From assembly GCA_002898315.1 (NCBI GenBank), contig BEHV01000001.1, positions 186,001 to 250,000 of the forward strand: DNA of 64,000 bases, in the 5' to 3' direction. Position 1 is the stretch's first letter; every line of letters begins with the position of its first letter. The translations under genes were made by a program, and so were the position numbers. The notes beneath the pieces are model-generated. The model did no database searches. It was not told where the DNA came from and was given only the letters and a program-made list of their open reading frames with translations. Below, piece by piece: positions 24,823 through 33,323 of the stretch. Origin of the DNA: a bacterium HR19. GTDB taxonomy: Bacteria; Calescibacteriota; Calescibacteriia; Calescibacteriales; Calescibacteriaceae.

Positions 24823-25443
24823 TTAGGGATTAAGATATGTTTTCTTCCAAACCCCGTCTTGAAGGTAATAGAGGATTCTTTTGTGCAATCTTTCTTGTGT
24901 GTAGATCAAGAACTCGTATTCAAATGGTATAACTCTGAAACCGAGCCAGTAAGGCGGGCGCGGAACATCTTTCCCTTCAAACTCCTTTTTTAAACGTTCA
25001 AACCTTTCAAGGAGTTCTTCATAGGATTTGAGTGGCTGGCTCTGTTGAGATGCCCAAGCAGATATTTTAGCAGTACGCGGTCTTGTGTTGAAATACTCAT
25101 CTGCTTCCTTTTCTGAAACCCTGTCTGCCTTCCCTCTTACTTTGACCTGACCCCCGGTATTCTCCCACCAAAAAAGCAAACTCACAAAGCAGTTCTTCTC
25201 GATCTCTTGACTTTTCCGCGATAGCAAACTCGTGAAAAAGATAAATCCATCTTCCTTTCCGAACCTTTTCAGAAGAACAAACCTGCTATTTGGTTTCCCA
25301 TCTAATCCAACAGTTGAAAGAACCATAGCATCAGGATTTTTCTCCTCCTTCTTTGCTATCTCATACCAGACCGAAAAAACCTCAAAAGGGTCCTGACATA
25401 GTTCAAAAATATCAAGATATTTTTCAATCTTCGCATCAGACAT
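24823..25443 (-). CDS. pdxH: Pyridoxamine 5'-phosphate oxidase
   Basis: A 206-residue FMN enzyme that oxidises pyridoxine or pyridoxamine phosphate to PLP. Segments RFVLLKRFGKEDGFIFFT, SRKSQEIEKN, LLFWWENTGGQVKVRGKA, and SAWASQQS match the family in order, and PPYWLGFRVIP precedes the C-terminal RLHKR. The family usually ends in a Leu-x-Pro motif; here TYLNP takes its place. It is a single gene with about 60-90 base spacers to its minus-strand neighbours. Confidence 0.95.
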   Translation of the reverse strand: MSDAKIEKYLDIFELCQDPFEVFSVWYEIAKKEEKNPDAMVLSTVGLDGKPNSRFVLLKRFGKEDGFIFFTSLLSRKSQEIEKNCFVSLLFWWENTGGQVKVRGKADRVSEKEADEYFNTRPRTAKISAWASQQSQPLKSYEELLERFERLKKEFEGKDVPRPPYWLGFRVIPFEYEFLIYTQERLHKRILYYLQDGVWKKTYLNP

Positions 25444-25503
25444 AAATAAATGTTTTTATGTATCTAATGTAGTTTTAGTGTAGTTTTAGGAAAAGTTGAA
25501 AAA

Positions 25504-26379
25504 TTAATCAATCCTGATGGTTTTTAATTTTATAGATACACTTTCTAATGATTGGATGATATTCAGAAGTTCAGAAGAAATTCTTGCAATTTCAAAAGCC
25601 CTTTTCTCTATCTCCTTTGCAGAAATATTTTGCTCCTCAACAGCAGATGAAATAGAACTCAAATCCTCTGTAGCTTTCTCAGATGATTCCTTTATAATTG
25701 AAAAATAGTTATCTATATTTCTCAGCTCCTGAAGGAGTTCGTTCGCAAAACTTGATATTAAGTTTATCTCTTCCCTCATTTTATTTACAAATTCAGTTAA
25801 CCGTTGAAGTTTTGATTTGCTTTCTTTTGATATATGTGATGTTCTTCCTGCAAGTTTTCTCACTTCTTCTGCGACAACAGCAAAGCCCTTTCCGTGTTCC
25901 CCTGCTCTTGCCGCCTCAATTGTAGCGTTCAAAGCTAAAAGATTTATCTGTTCCGCTATATCTTCTATCTCAGAAAATGAACCAGATATGCCCTTATATA
26001 TATCAAGTAGCTCATTTATGCTATCTGAAAGAAACCTTATCCTCTCTAAACTTCTTATGATAAAATCTATCTTTGATTTCAGAAGTTTATCGTAGTGGCT
26101 TATCTCATCTCTGAGCCGAGCCATCCTCTGATTTATCTCAGATGTTCTCCTTGATATCTCAGAAATAGTAGCAGAAAACTCCTCATAAGAAGTGCTAAAA
26201 GTTGAACTGTAAATATTAAAATTTCTTGCAATCTTGAAAATTATCTCCACAGATTCCCGAAATAGAGAAAGAAATAAGTTAAATTTATAAACATAGGGAG
26301 CTACCTTTCTCAAATTCTGCGCCAGAACCCCTGAATCAGTGTTATCTGAATTTTTTTGCTTCTTTCTCAAAAACCACAT
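25504..26379 (-). CDS. Soluble chemoreceptor paired with the diiron protein
   Basis: A 291-residue MCP without membrane helices or a recognisable sensor domain. The N-terminal third is helical with an unusual aromatic patch ([12 protein letters not shown]). The signalling hairpin tip is clear: [15 protein letters not shown] followed by [18 protein letters not shown]. It begins 15 bases after the ODP-like gene with a fair AGGGGAT ribosome-binding site, so the two are co-transcribed. Its sensing input is probably the diiron protein, as in the Treponema ODP and receptor pair. It must couple to a CheA/CheW encoded elsewhere. Confidence 0.93.
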   Translation of the reverse strand: MWFLRKKQKNSDNTDSGVLAQNLRKVAPYVYKFNLFLSLFRESVEIIFKIARNFNIYSSTFSTSYEEFSATISEISRRTSEINQRMARLRDEISHYDKLLKSKIDFIIRSLERIRFLSDSINELLDIYKGISGSFSEIEDIAEQINLLALNATIEAARAGEHGKGFAVVAEEVRKLAGRTSHISKESKSKLQRLTEFVNKMREEINLISSFANELLQELRNIDNYFSIIKESSEKATEDLSSISSAVEEQNISAKEIEKRAFEIARISSELLNIIQSLESVSIKLKTIRID

Positions 26380-26394
26380 ATTCTAATCCCCTCA

Positions 26395-27177
26395 CTAATA
26401 ACCGTAGATTTCATCTAAAATGTCATCTCCACATTTTAGATTTTCAAGCCATGAGAGAAACCTTTTGACATTCTCACCCCTGAATATCGCTCCGTGTTGT
26501 GGAGCTATTATATCAACTTCATATTTCCTAACCATTGAAACCCATTTTCTCAAAACTTTATTGCTTTTCATATACCTTTTGTGAAACCATTCCATATACT
26601 TCACATGCTTTTCAAAATCTTCAACCTCAAAATAAGTATCGTTTTCTGGTATGACAGAAGCCCCTATATCTCCCGAAAAAAGAATCTTTGACCTTGAATC
26701 ATATAAAGAAAAATTACCTTCTGAATGAAGAAAGTGGGCGGGAATTATATGAAGACGGGAAAAAGGAAGGTCTATTGTTTTGCCTGAATCTTGAATCGCT
26801 TCAACCCCTGATGTATCCGCCGCTCCAAAATGTGGTAGGAATCTGATCCAAAGACGCGAGATTAAAATCTTTGCGTTCGGACAGACATTCATAAAGATAC
26901 CTATCCCGGAGCTAACATCAGGGTCCTGATGAGAATAAAAAATATATCTTATCTGTTCAAGAGAAATATATCTTGAAATGTTTGTAATTATAAAGGGAAA
27001 AACGTGAACTCCACCTGGATCAAGAAGAACAGCTTCTCTTCCAGAAATTATAAGGTACTGATTCGCTTGAACTTCTCCCGCTCCTTTATACGACCAGCCC
27101 AACCAGATAAACTTGTGATTTTCATCTGAATACAGCAATTTGCCAGATTCTGCTTCTTGCTCTGAAATACCCTTCAT
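26395..27177 (-). CDS. ODP-type diiron metallo-beta-lactamase-fold protein, probable O2/iron sensor
   Basis: A 260-residue protein with the diiron core of flavodiiron proteins but no flavodoxin domain. Candidate ligands are H83-x-D85-x-D87 (SHQDPD), H148 or H151 in PAHFLHSEG, D170 in SGDIG and H228 in APQHG. The motif is HxDxD instead of the HxExD usual in flavodiiron enzymes. This is the pattern of the oxygen-binding diiron proteins that feed chemotaxis receptors. Upstream of the ATG there is no Shine-Dalgarno; a (CA)6 repeat lies in its place. It is first of a two-gene unit with a soluble chemoreceptor. A plain NO/O2 reductase role is the alternative. Confidence 0.85.
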   Translation of the reverse strand: MKGISEQEAESGKLLYSDENHKFIWLGWSYKGAGEVQANQYLIISGREAVLLDPGGVHVFPFIITNISRYISLEQIRYIFYSHQDPDVSSGIGIFMNVCPNAKILISRLWIRFLPHFGAADTSGVEAIQDSGKTIDLPFSRLHIIPAHFLHSEGNFSLYDSRSKILFSGDIGASVIPENDTYFEVEDFEKHVKYMEWFHKRYMKSNKVLRKWVSMVRKYEVDIIAPQHGAIFRGENVKRFLSWLENLKCGDDILDEIYGY

Positions 27178-27184
27178 TTTGCTT

Positions 27185-27197
27185 TGTGTGTGTGTGT
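27185..27197 (-). repeat. (CA)6 dinucleotide repeat just upstream of the diiron protein start
   Basis: Six TG units on the plus strand (CA on the coding strand) sit 8-20 bases before the ATG of the ODP-like gene, where a ribosome-binding site would be. Such a repeat can change length and so alter translation or the promoter to start distance. Confidence 0.75.
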
Positions 27198-27250
27198 GTA
27201 TTTGCTATTCATAACCAAATATATAATTTATAATTTTCCGAAAAAATTTT

Positions 27251-28324
27251 CTATGTTTTATTGATTTTATCTTTCAGGTTCTGAAATTCTTTTTCCAAAT
27301 TTTTCAACCTCTCAAAAATTTCAGGAAGTTTAAGGTATAGGGAGTGGATTTTGAGAAATTTTGTTCTTTCCATAGCAGGTTCTCCCATAATAACTTTTCC
27401 TCCTTGGACATCTGAGATTATAGCAGACCTTGCAGCAACAACCGAAAAATCACCGACTTTGACATGGTCTACAACTCCAACCTGTCCGCCAAAAACGCAA
27501 CCTGATCCTATTTCAGAGCTTCCGGCTATCCCCGTAAGGGCAGCTATTCTCGTTCCACTTCCTATTTTGACATTGTGAGCCACCTGAACAAGATTATCTA
27601 TCTTCACATCATCTCCTATTTCTGTTGAACCCATTGTAGCTCTGTCAACGCAGGTATTGGCGCCTAATTCCGCTCTTTTACCTATCTTCACATTTCCGAC
27701 CTGTGGTATTTTGATTATCTCACCGAAGAAAGAGAAATATCCAAAACCATCAGCACCTATAACAGCTCCTGCGTGAATTATTGAGTCATCTCCTATCTCT
27801 GAAAACGGATACAGGACAGCGTTGGGAAATATCACAACTCCGTTTCCTATTTTAGAAAAATCGCCCACGAATACACCCGGAAATAGGACACAGTTTTCCC
27901 CTATCTCTACCTGCTTACCGACATAGCAGAAAGGGAATATTATTGTGTTTTTTCCAATCTTGGCAGAAGGAGATACAAAAGACAGGTTGAGAGATGTTTT
28001 AGGAAAATACGATTTATACTCCCAAAGAGAGAGAACTTTAACCATAGCGATATAAGGATTTTCAACCTCTATGAAGTTTTTGACCTTTATCTTTCTTGAA
28101 CTTATTTCTTCTTTTTTTCTTTCTACAAAACCTGATTCAACAACAAGACAACTCGCACGGGTCTCGTAAATAAACTTTTCATACTTTGGATTTACAAGAA
28201 AAGATATATCTCCTTCCTTCGCTTTCTCTATACTTTGCGGAGAAAAAACAAGTTCATCTGGATTTCCAAAGATTTTACCGCCTATAAAATCTGATATTTC
28301 CCTCAACGACTTTTCTAACTTCAT
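27251..28324 (-). CDS. lpxD: UDP-3-O-acylglucosamine N-acyltransferase LpxD
   Basis: A 357-residue lipid A enzyme that adds the N-linked hydroxyacyl chain. An N-terminal uridine-binding domain contains PKYEKFIYETRASCLVV; a left-handed beta helix of hexapeptide repeats (for example KIGKNTIIFP, EIGENCVLFP) runs through the middle; catalytic His is in QVAHNVKIG; and a C-terminal helix ends the chain. Two adjacent ATG codons are possible starts. No other lpx gene is adjacent. It shows that the organism makes lipid A. The gene is divergent from trpA. Confidence 0.95.
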   Translation of the reverse strand: MKLEKSLREISDFIGGKIFGNPDELVFSPQSIEKAKEGDISFLVNPKYEKFIYETRASCLVVESGFVERKKEEISSRKIKVKNFIEVENPYIAMVKVLSLWEYKSYFPKTSLNLSFVSPSAKIGKNTIIFPFCYVGKQVEIGENCVLFPGVFVGDFSKIGNGVVIFPNAVLYPFSEIGDDSIIHAGAVIGADGFGYFSFFGEIIKIPQVGNVKIGKRAELGANTCVDRATMGSTEIGDDVKIDNLVQVAHNVKIGSGTRIAALTGIAGSSEIGSGCVFGGQVGVVDHVKVGDFSVVAARSAIISDVQGGKVIMGEPAMERTKFLKIHSLYLKLPEIFERLKNLEKEFQNLKDKINKT

Positions 28325-28436
28325 CATAAAGAAAGATTTTTATCATTTTGTTTTGTATTACGGAAAATTGAGAACAAAGTCGGAAAATCAGTTTGCAAAG
28401 TGGTAAAAACAGAATCATATCACTAAAAACATTTTT

Positions 28437-29180
28437 ATGAAAATCTGCGCGTATTTTACCTGTGGATTTCCAGACCTTGAATCGTCTTTCAAAATTATGA
28501 GAGAAATACTCAAAGTCGCAGATATGCTTGAGATAGGAATACCCTTTTCTGACCCGATAGCAGATGGAGAAACTATTCAGTTTGCATCAGCAAAGGCACT
28601 TGAGATGGGCTTTAAGGTTTCTCAAGCGTTCCAAGTAGCCGAAAAGCTAAAATCAGAATTTCCTCAGAAAAAAATCCTTTTTATGACATACTACAACATA
28701 ATAGTGAGAAAAGGTCTTGAAGAATTCATAAGAAAAAGCAAAGATGTGGGAATATGGGGGATAATTGTCCCTGACATCATCCCTGAAGAATCTTTTGATT
28801 TTTGTGAAATCATGAAAAAGAACGAACTGAAAACGGTTTTTTTCGTCTCACCTTTAACACCAGAAAAAAGAATAAAAAAAATATCAAGTATGACAACAGG
28901 ATTTATCTACTATATATCTACGACAGGAGTAACAGGAGAAAGGGAGAAATTACCTGAGGGAATAAAAAGTAAGCTTAAAGATGTGAAAAATAAAGCTCAA
29001 AAAGAAATTTTTGTTGGTTTTGGGATTTCAAAGAGGGAACATGTAAAAGAACTTGAAGAAGTTGCAGATGGGGTGATTGTGGGAAGCGCGCTTATAAGAA
29101 AAGTTATAGAATCAAGAAGCTTTGAGGAAGCTGAAAAGAAAATCACATCGTTTTTGAAAGAGCTGAAAGGCGAAAAATAA
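28437..29180 (+). CDS. trpA: Tryptophan synthase alpha chain
   Basis: A 247-residue TIM-barrel enzyme that splits indole-3-glycerol phosphate. The catalytic acids are visible as E32 (MLEIGIPFSDP) and D43 (IADG). YYISTTGVTGER and GFGISKREH near the phosphate site are diagnostic. It is slightly shorter at the N-terminus than the enteric enzyme. The gene stands alone, with no trpB or other trp gene on either side. Confidence 0.96.
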   Translation: MKICAYFTCGFPDLESSFKIMREILKVADMLEIGIPFSDPIADGETIQFASAKALEMGFKVSQAFQVAEKLKSEFPQKKILFMTYYNIIVRKGLEEFIRKSKDVGIWGIIVPDIIPEESFDFCEIMKKNELKTVFFVSPLTPEKRIKKISSMTTGFIYYISTTGVTGEREKLPEGIKSKLKDVKNKAQKEIFVGFGISKREHVKELEEVADGVIVGSALIRKVIESRSFEEAEKKITSFLKELKGEK

Positions 29181-29185
29181 ATCTA

Positions 29186-29449
29186 TCAGAAAACTTTCAT
29201 AACTCTCAAAAGTATCAGAATGACTGTCCCTGTGTTTATTATGTTTATACCAAGGAGAAGAATTAAAATCTTTTCAATAAACTCAATTCTTTTGTTCATA
29301 TCTTCAAACCTTCTATTAATATTTTCAAATCTTCTGTTGTTATCTTCAAATCTCCTATTTACATCTTCAAACCTTGCGTTTATGAATTCAATAAGCATTT
29401 TTATCTCATCTTTGGTTGCGACTTTATCTTTCAGGTCTCCGATTTCCAT
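29186..29449 (-). CDS. Small heptad-repeat coiled-coil membrane protein
   Basis: An 87-residue protein: a short N-terminal stretch (MEIGDLKDKVATKDE), four to five heptads of the form R-R-F-E-D-x-N, then a C-terminal membrane helix (ILILLLGINIINTGTVILILL). The layout mirrors the two longer coiled-coil proteins in this window and small proteins such as the Borrelia Bdr family, though the repeat unit is 7 residues and not 11. ATG start. It ends 5 bases from the end of convergent trpA. Function unknown. Confidence 0.75.
   Translation of the reverse strand: MEIGDLKDKVATKDEIKMLIEFINARFEDVNRRFEDNNRRFENINRRFEDMNKRIEFIEKILILLLGINIINTGTVILILLRVMKVF
29301..29384 (-). repeat. Four tandem 21-bp units
   Basis: Units begin at 29301, 29322, 29343 and 29364, each containing TTCAAA on the plus strand and coding one heptad of the small coiled-coil protein. 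They differ at several bases, so they are older than the 33-bp array at 22.6 kb. Confidence 0.85.
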
Positions 29450-29532
29450 ACGAATAAATTAAATTTAGTAAAATTTTTGTTCAAAAAAGAATTTAATTAC
29501 AAAGCAAAGTTCTGGAACAATTCTTGAAAAAA

Positions 29533-31362
29533 TCACACAACAAGCTTTGTGACAACTCCATGAAGTTTCACAGGAGGAAAATTATAAAATGTCTCAAAAG
29601 ATGGAGCTAATTTCTTGATGATTGAGTAGAACTTCACCAAAGGATTTTTCGTTATTATATCCTCTATTCCATAGAATATGACCACAGGTTTTATATCATA
29701 TTCCTGAAATATCTTTGCAACATCAACAAACTCCATATATCCGTGTTCTATGATGAAAATTTTGAGTCCGTTTCCTACATCTGTGAGATAAACTTCAACA
29801 CCATATGGTTTTCCTGACTCTCTTACAGACATCAGAATGTTTTCTTCGTAGATTATACCTTGACCTATTATGTTCATAACATAAGGAGGGATTCTGTTCG
29901 TATCTCTCACAAGAAATATCGCAGTTCCCTTTATCTTATTTTTTATGAGTTCGGAATAAATCTTCTGGTAAAGTTCAAGAAAAGCATAGTAATCCATCGG
30001 AGAAAGTGCTTTTGCGATTTTTTCTCCCCCAAGCTTGAAAACCATCATAACAGCAAAAGGTACAGAAGCAACAGCAACCGATACATATCCACCATGAGGA
30101 ATTTTCGTTGATGTAGCAACAAGATATAAAAGAGATGAAAAAACACAGAGCAGAGAAAGGAGAAAAAACAAAATTTCTTTCTCGCGCCAAAAAATAAGAG
30201 ATAAACTGATAGCAGTAAAAGCTATAACCACATTTACAGAAAATCCATACGCATGCCCAAGATTTTCAGAAGTCCTAAAAATAAACATTACAAGAAGAAT
30301 AACCGAAAATAAAATCCAGTTCATCTGCGGAATATATATCTGTCCGTACAAATGAGGAGATTTATGCTCAACACGAACACGAGGGAAAATATGAATAACT
30401 ATACTCTGATATATTATTGAAAAGAAAGCAGTTATGACCGACTGTGAAGCTATGACAGTAGCAAGAGATGACAAAAAAACAAAGGGAACATAAAGAGTAT
30501 CTGATATTTCTTTTGCTAAGCCGAAAAATACGAGTTCTGTTTTAGAATGAGAGAGAACAAAAGCTCCTTGCCCCAGGTAATTCAAAATCAGCGAAGGGAA
30601 AACAAAGAAAAACCAAGATTTTCTTATAGGGCTTACTCCTAAATGACCTATATCTGCGTAGAGAGCTTCTGCTCCTGTCACAGAAAGAATAGTTCCAGAT
30701 AAAGCTAAAATGCCCTCAAATTTGTTATCAAGAAGGAACTTTATCGCAAAATAAGGATTCAAAGCTAAAAGCACCTTCGGTTCTTTCAAGATGAATATGA
30801 TACCAAAAATGCCCAGAGCCAAAAACCAAACAAACATCACAGGAGAGAACAAAAAAGATATTTTCCCTGCTCCTCCGCGCTGAATAAGAAAAAGTAAAAA
30901 GCAGATCACAACAGACAACAAAACAACAGTTCCCTGATCTATTTCATAAGCTAATTTCAGACCCTCATTAGCTGAAATAATACTTATCGCAGGAGTTATA
31001 ACAGAATCACCGATGAAAAATGAGATGACAAGAATAAGAATAAAAATAAAGTATCTGTCAAAAAACTTTTTCCCTCTGAAACGAGAGACGAGAAACCTAT
31101 AAAGTATAATAACCCCTCCTTCACCCCTTATGCTGAACTTCATCGCTAAATAAGCATATTGAATAGATGAAATTATAACAAGAGTCCAGAATATCAGCGA
31201 AATAACACCTAAAACATTCTGAAAAGTTGGCTTGACCATGCTAAAAACTATTGAGAGAGTATAAATTGGACTCGTACCTATATCTCCAAAAACAACGCCT
31301 ATTGGTTTCAAATTAGAAAAAAGAGGAGTTAAGAAACCTGATTTATTTCCTTGCTCATTCAT
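29533..31362 (-). CDS. kup: Kup-type potassium transporter
   Basis: A 609-residue K+/H+ symporter with about 12 membrane helices and a cytoplasmic C-terminal domain. GVVFGDIGTSPIYTLS at the N-terminus is the family signature; IRGEGGVIILYRF and GDSVITPAISIISANEG follow. The final 150 residues (from RIPPYVMNIIG) are the hydrophilic domain. It is downstream of bioD and coaBC on the minus strand with a 40-base gap, probably a loose operon of housekeeping genes. Confidence 0.96.
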   Translation of the reverse strand: MNEQGNKSGFLTPLFSNLKPIGVVFGDIGTSPIYTLSIVFSMVKPTFQNVLGVISLIFWTLVIISSIQYAYLAMKFSIRGEGGVIILYRFLVSRFRGKKFFDRYFIFILILVISFFIGDSVITPAISIISANEGLKLAYEIDQGTVVLLSVVICFLLFLIQRGGAGKISFLFSPVMFVWFLALGIFGIIFILKEPKVLLALNPYFAIKFLLDNKFEGILALSGTILSVTGAEALYADIGHLGVSPIRKSWFFFVFPSLILNYLGQGAFVLSHSKTELVFFGLAKEISDTLYVPFVFLSSLATVIASQSVITAFFSIIYQSIVIHIFPRVRVEHKSPHLYGQIYIPQMNWILFSVILLVMFIFRTSENLGHAYGFSVNVVIAFTAISLSLIFWREKEILFFLLSLLCVFSSLLYLVATSTKIPHGGYVSVAVASVPFAVMMVFKLGGEKIAKALSPMDYYAFLELYQKIYSELIKNKIKGTAIFLVRDTNRIPPYVMNIIGQGIIYEENILMSVRESGKPYGVEVYLTDVGNGLKIFIIEHGYMEFVDVAKIFQEYDIKPVVIFYGIEDIITKNPLVKFYSIIKKLAPSFETFYNFPPVKLHGVVTKLVV

Positions 31363-31401
31363 AAATTAAACCATTCTCTTTTTCTTTATCTTTTATTGCA
31401 G

Positions 31402-32067
31402 TTAAGAAAAAAGGATGTTTTTTATTTTTTTCCAGTTTATTCTGCTTAAACGCTGAGCAAGATCAAAATTTTGGGATGGAGAAAAAGGTATCGAACCCAA
31501 AAATTTTTCACCGAGAATCTTTTTGAGAACCTGCTCGTTCGTTTTTTCAGCAATGGTCTTTGGTTTCCTCTGATAGTTCAGAACAACCCCGACAACATTT
31601 ATTTTTCTCTTTTCAGCAACCTCAACCGTCATAAGAGTATGATTTATCACTCCAAGGTAAGATGATGCGACAATGATCAAGGGTATTTTGAACTCTGCTA
31701 TTAGGTCTGCCCAAGTGTAAAGTGGATTATCTGTAAGTGGGACGAGCAAACCACCGGCACCCTCTATTACAACCCCATACTTACCACCTATATCCTCTAA
31801 TTTTCTCTTTATCTTAGATATTTGAATTTTTTTCTTTGAGAGTTTCGCAGAAAGATGAGGTGATGCGGGAGCGTAAAAGTGATATACAGGTGGCTCTGAA
31901 AAGTCAGCTATCTTTGAGCATAAAGAATAATCCTGCGGTTTTCTCCCACCTGTTTCAACCGGCTTGAAGTAAAAAGTTCCCATCCCTTTGAATTTTCTGA
32001 GAAGGACTGCGCAGAAAAAAGTTTTGCCAACCTCAGTCCCGACCCCGCTTACAAAAATCCTTCCCAC
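31402..32067 (-). CDS. bioD: Dethiobiotin synthetase
   Basis: A 221-residue ATPase that closes the ureido ring of dethiobiotin. Walker A is GVGTEVGKTF; FKPVETGG and EGAGGLLVPL are family signatures. The start is GTG at 32067. No other biotin gene is adjacent. Its product would serve the biotin-carrier protein at the window start. It lies between coaBC and kup with spacers of 20 and 39 bases. Confidence 0.95.
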   Translation of the reverse strand: MGRIFVSGVGTEVGKTFFCAVLLRKFKGMGTFYFKPVETGGRKPQDYSLCSKIADFSEPPVYHFYAPASPHLSAKLSKKKIQISKIKRKLEDIGGKYGVVIEGAGGLLVPLTDNPLYTWADLIAEFKIPLIIVASSYLGVINHTLMTVEVAEKRKINVVGVVLNYQRKPKTIAEKTNEQVLKKILGEKFLGSIPFSPSQNFDLAQRLSRINWKKIKNILFS

Positions 32068-32087
32068 TCCACCAAAATTAATTTTCC

Positions 32088-33293
32088 TCAGACCCTGTTT
32101 GAGATTTTTCTGAAAGATAGATCAACGAGTTTTCTCGCAACTTCTCTTTTGTGAACCAATCCAAGTTTATTTTCTTTCAACTCTCCGCTTTCAAAGTAGA
32201 AAATTGTGAAATCACCTCTTTCGCTTCCGAAAGAATCGGTTGAGTTAGCAACAATAAAATCAAGTTTTTTCTCCCGAAGTTTTCTTACAGAGTTCTCTTT
32301 TATGTTTTCTACTTCAAGCGAGAACCCGATCTTTATAGGACAATCAACATAAGATATTATATCTTTTGTTTTTGTAAGTTCAACTATAAGTTTTCCTCCT
32401 TCTATACTTTCTTTTTTTATTTTTCCTTTCACTTTGCGTGCGGGTGTGAAATCAGAAACAGCAGAAGTTCCAACGAAAACATCGGCAGGCAAAGAGCGCA
32501 TTACCTCATTATACATATCGTCTGCTGAAATAACTCTTGAAACAGAACAGAAATCCAAAGAATCAAAAATATCTCCCCCGGTTATCAGCTTTACTTCAGC
32601 TCCCGCCAAACTGAACTCCCTCGCAACTAAATAACCCATAAAACCAGATGAAGAGTTTGAAATAAATCTTATATCGTCTATAAACTCTTTCGTAGGACCT
32701 GCGGTCACGATGACTTTTCTGCCAGCAAAATTCTTCTGATTCAGAGCATATTCGCACCAGAAAAAAATCCTTGAAAAGCTCGGATATCTTCCCTCACCTT
32801 TCTCTCCACATGCCAGATCTCCTTCCTCCGGCTCAACAACAATATAACCTCTTTCCCTGAGCTTTTTTATGTTCTCCTGTGTAGCTGGATTTTTAAGCAT
32901 AGCCCAGTTCATAGACGGAACGATAACACATGGAGAAGTTGATGCAATAAACATGGTGGTGATCATGGTGTCGCATATTCCATTTGCAAACTTTCCTATG
33001 AGGTTTGCAGTCGCAGGCGCAACAACAAATAAATCAACCGAATGCGGAACTGTAATATGCTCCATACCTTCAATGTCAATAAAAACTTTTTCTCCCGTTA
33101 GAGCTTCTAAAAGTTCTTTTCCTATAAATCTTGAAGCTGTGTGTGTCATCACCACCCTAACACTCGCCCCTGCCCTCTGAAAAATACGAAGAAGTTCAAT
33201 AGATTTATAAGCTGCTACTCCCCCACCTATACCAAGAAGAACTTTTTTCCCTCTGAGGTTAGATGTCTCTACAATTTCATCAAACCACCACAT
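32088..33293 (-). CDS. coaBC: CoaBC, phosphopantothenoylcysteine synthetase/decarboxylase
   Basis: A 401-residue bifunctional enzyme of coenzyme A synthesis. The N-terminal flavoprotein (CoaC) half has GGGVAAYKS, catalytic His in TVPHSVDLFVVAPATANL, PSMNWAM and ACGEKGEGR. The CoaB half begins near residue 190 with VIVTAGPTKEFIDDIRFISNSSSG and includes KTKDII. The ATG at 33293 was chosen over a TTG one codon earlier. About 15 residues precede the normal CoaC start. It heads the coaBC-bioD-kup run. Confidence 0.96.
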   Translation of the reverse strand: MWWFDEIVETSNLRGKKVLLGIGGGVAAYKSIELLRIFQRAGASVRVVMTHTASRFIGKELLEALTGEKVFIDIEGMEHITVPHSVDLFVVAPATANLIGKFANGICDTMITTMFIASTSPCVIVPSMNWAMLKNPATQENIKKLRERGYIVVEPEEGDLACGEKGEGRYPSFSRIFFWCEYALNQKNFAGRKVIVTAGPTKEFIDDIRFISNSSSGFMGYLVAREFSLAGAEVKLITGGDIFDSLDFCSVSRVISADDMYNEVMRSLPADVFVGTSAVSDFTPARKVKGKIKKESIEGGKLIVELTKTKDIISYVDCPIKIGFSLEVENIKENSVRKLREKKLDFIVANSTDSFGSERGDFTIFYFESGELKENKLGLVHKREVARKLVDLSFRKISNRV

Positions 33294-33323
33294 CAAATAT
33301 ATCTTAAAAACTCCTTGGCAAAG

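Noticed and set aside
28388-28410. TCGG...TTTGCA before trpA
   Set aside because: GG and GC are 11 bases apart, not 10, and the -24 part lacks T before GG.
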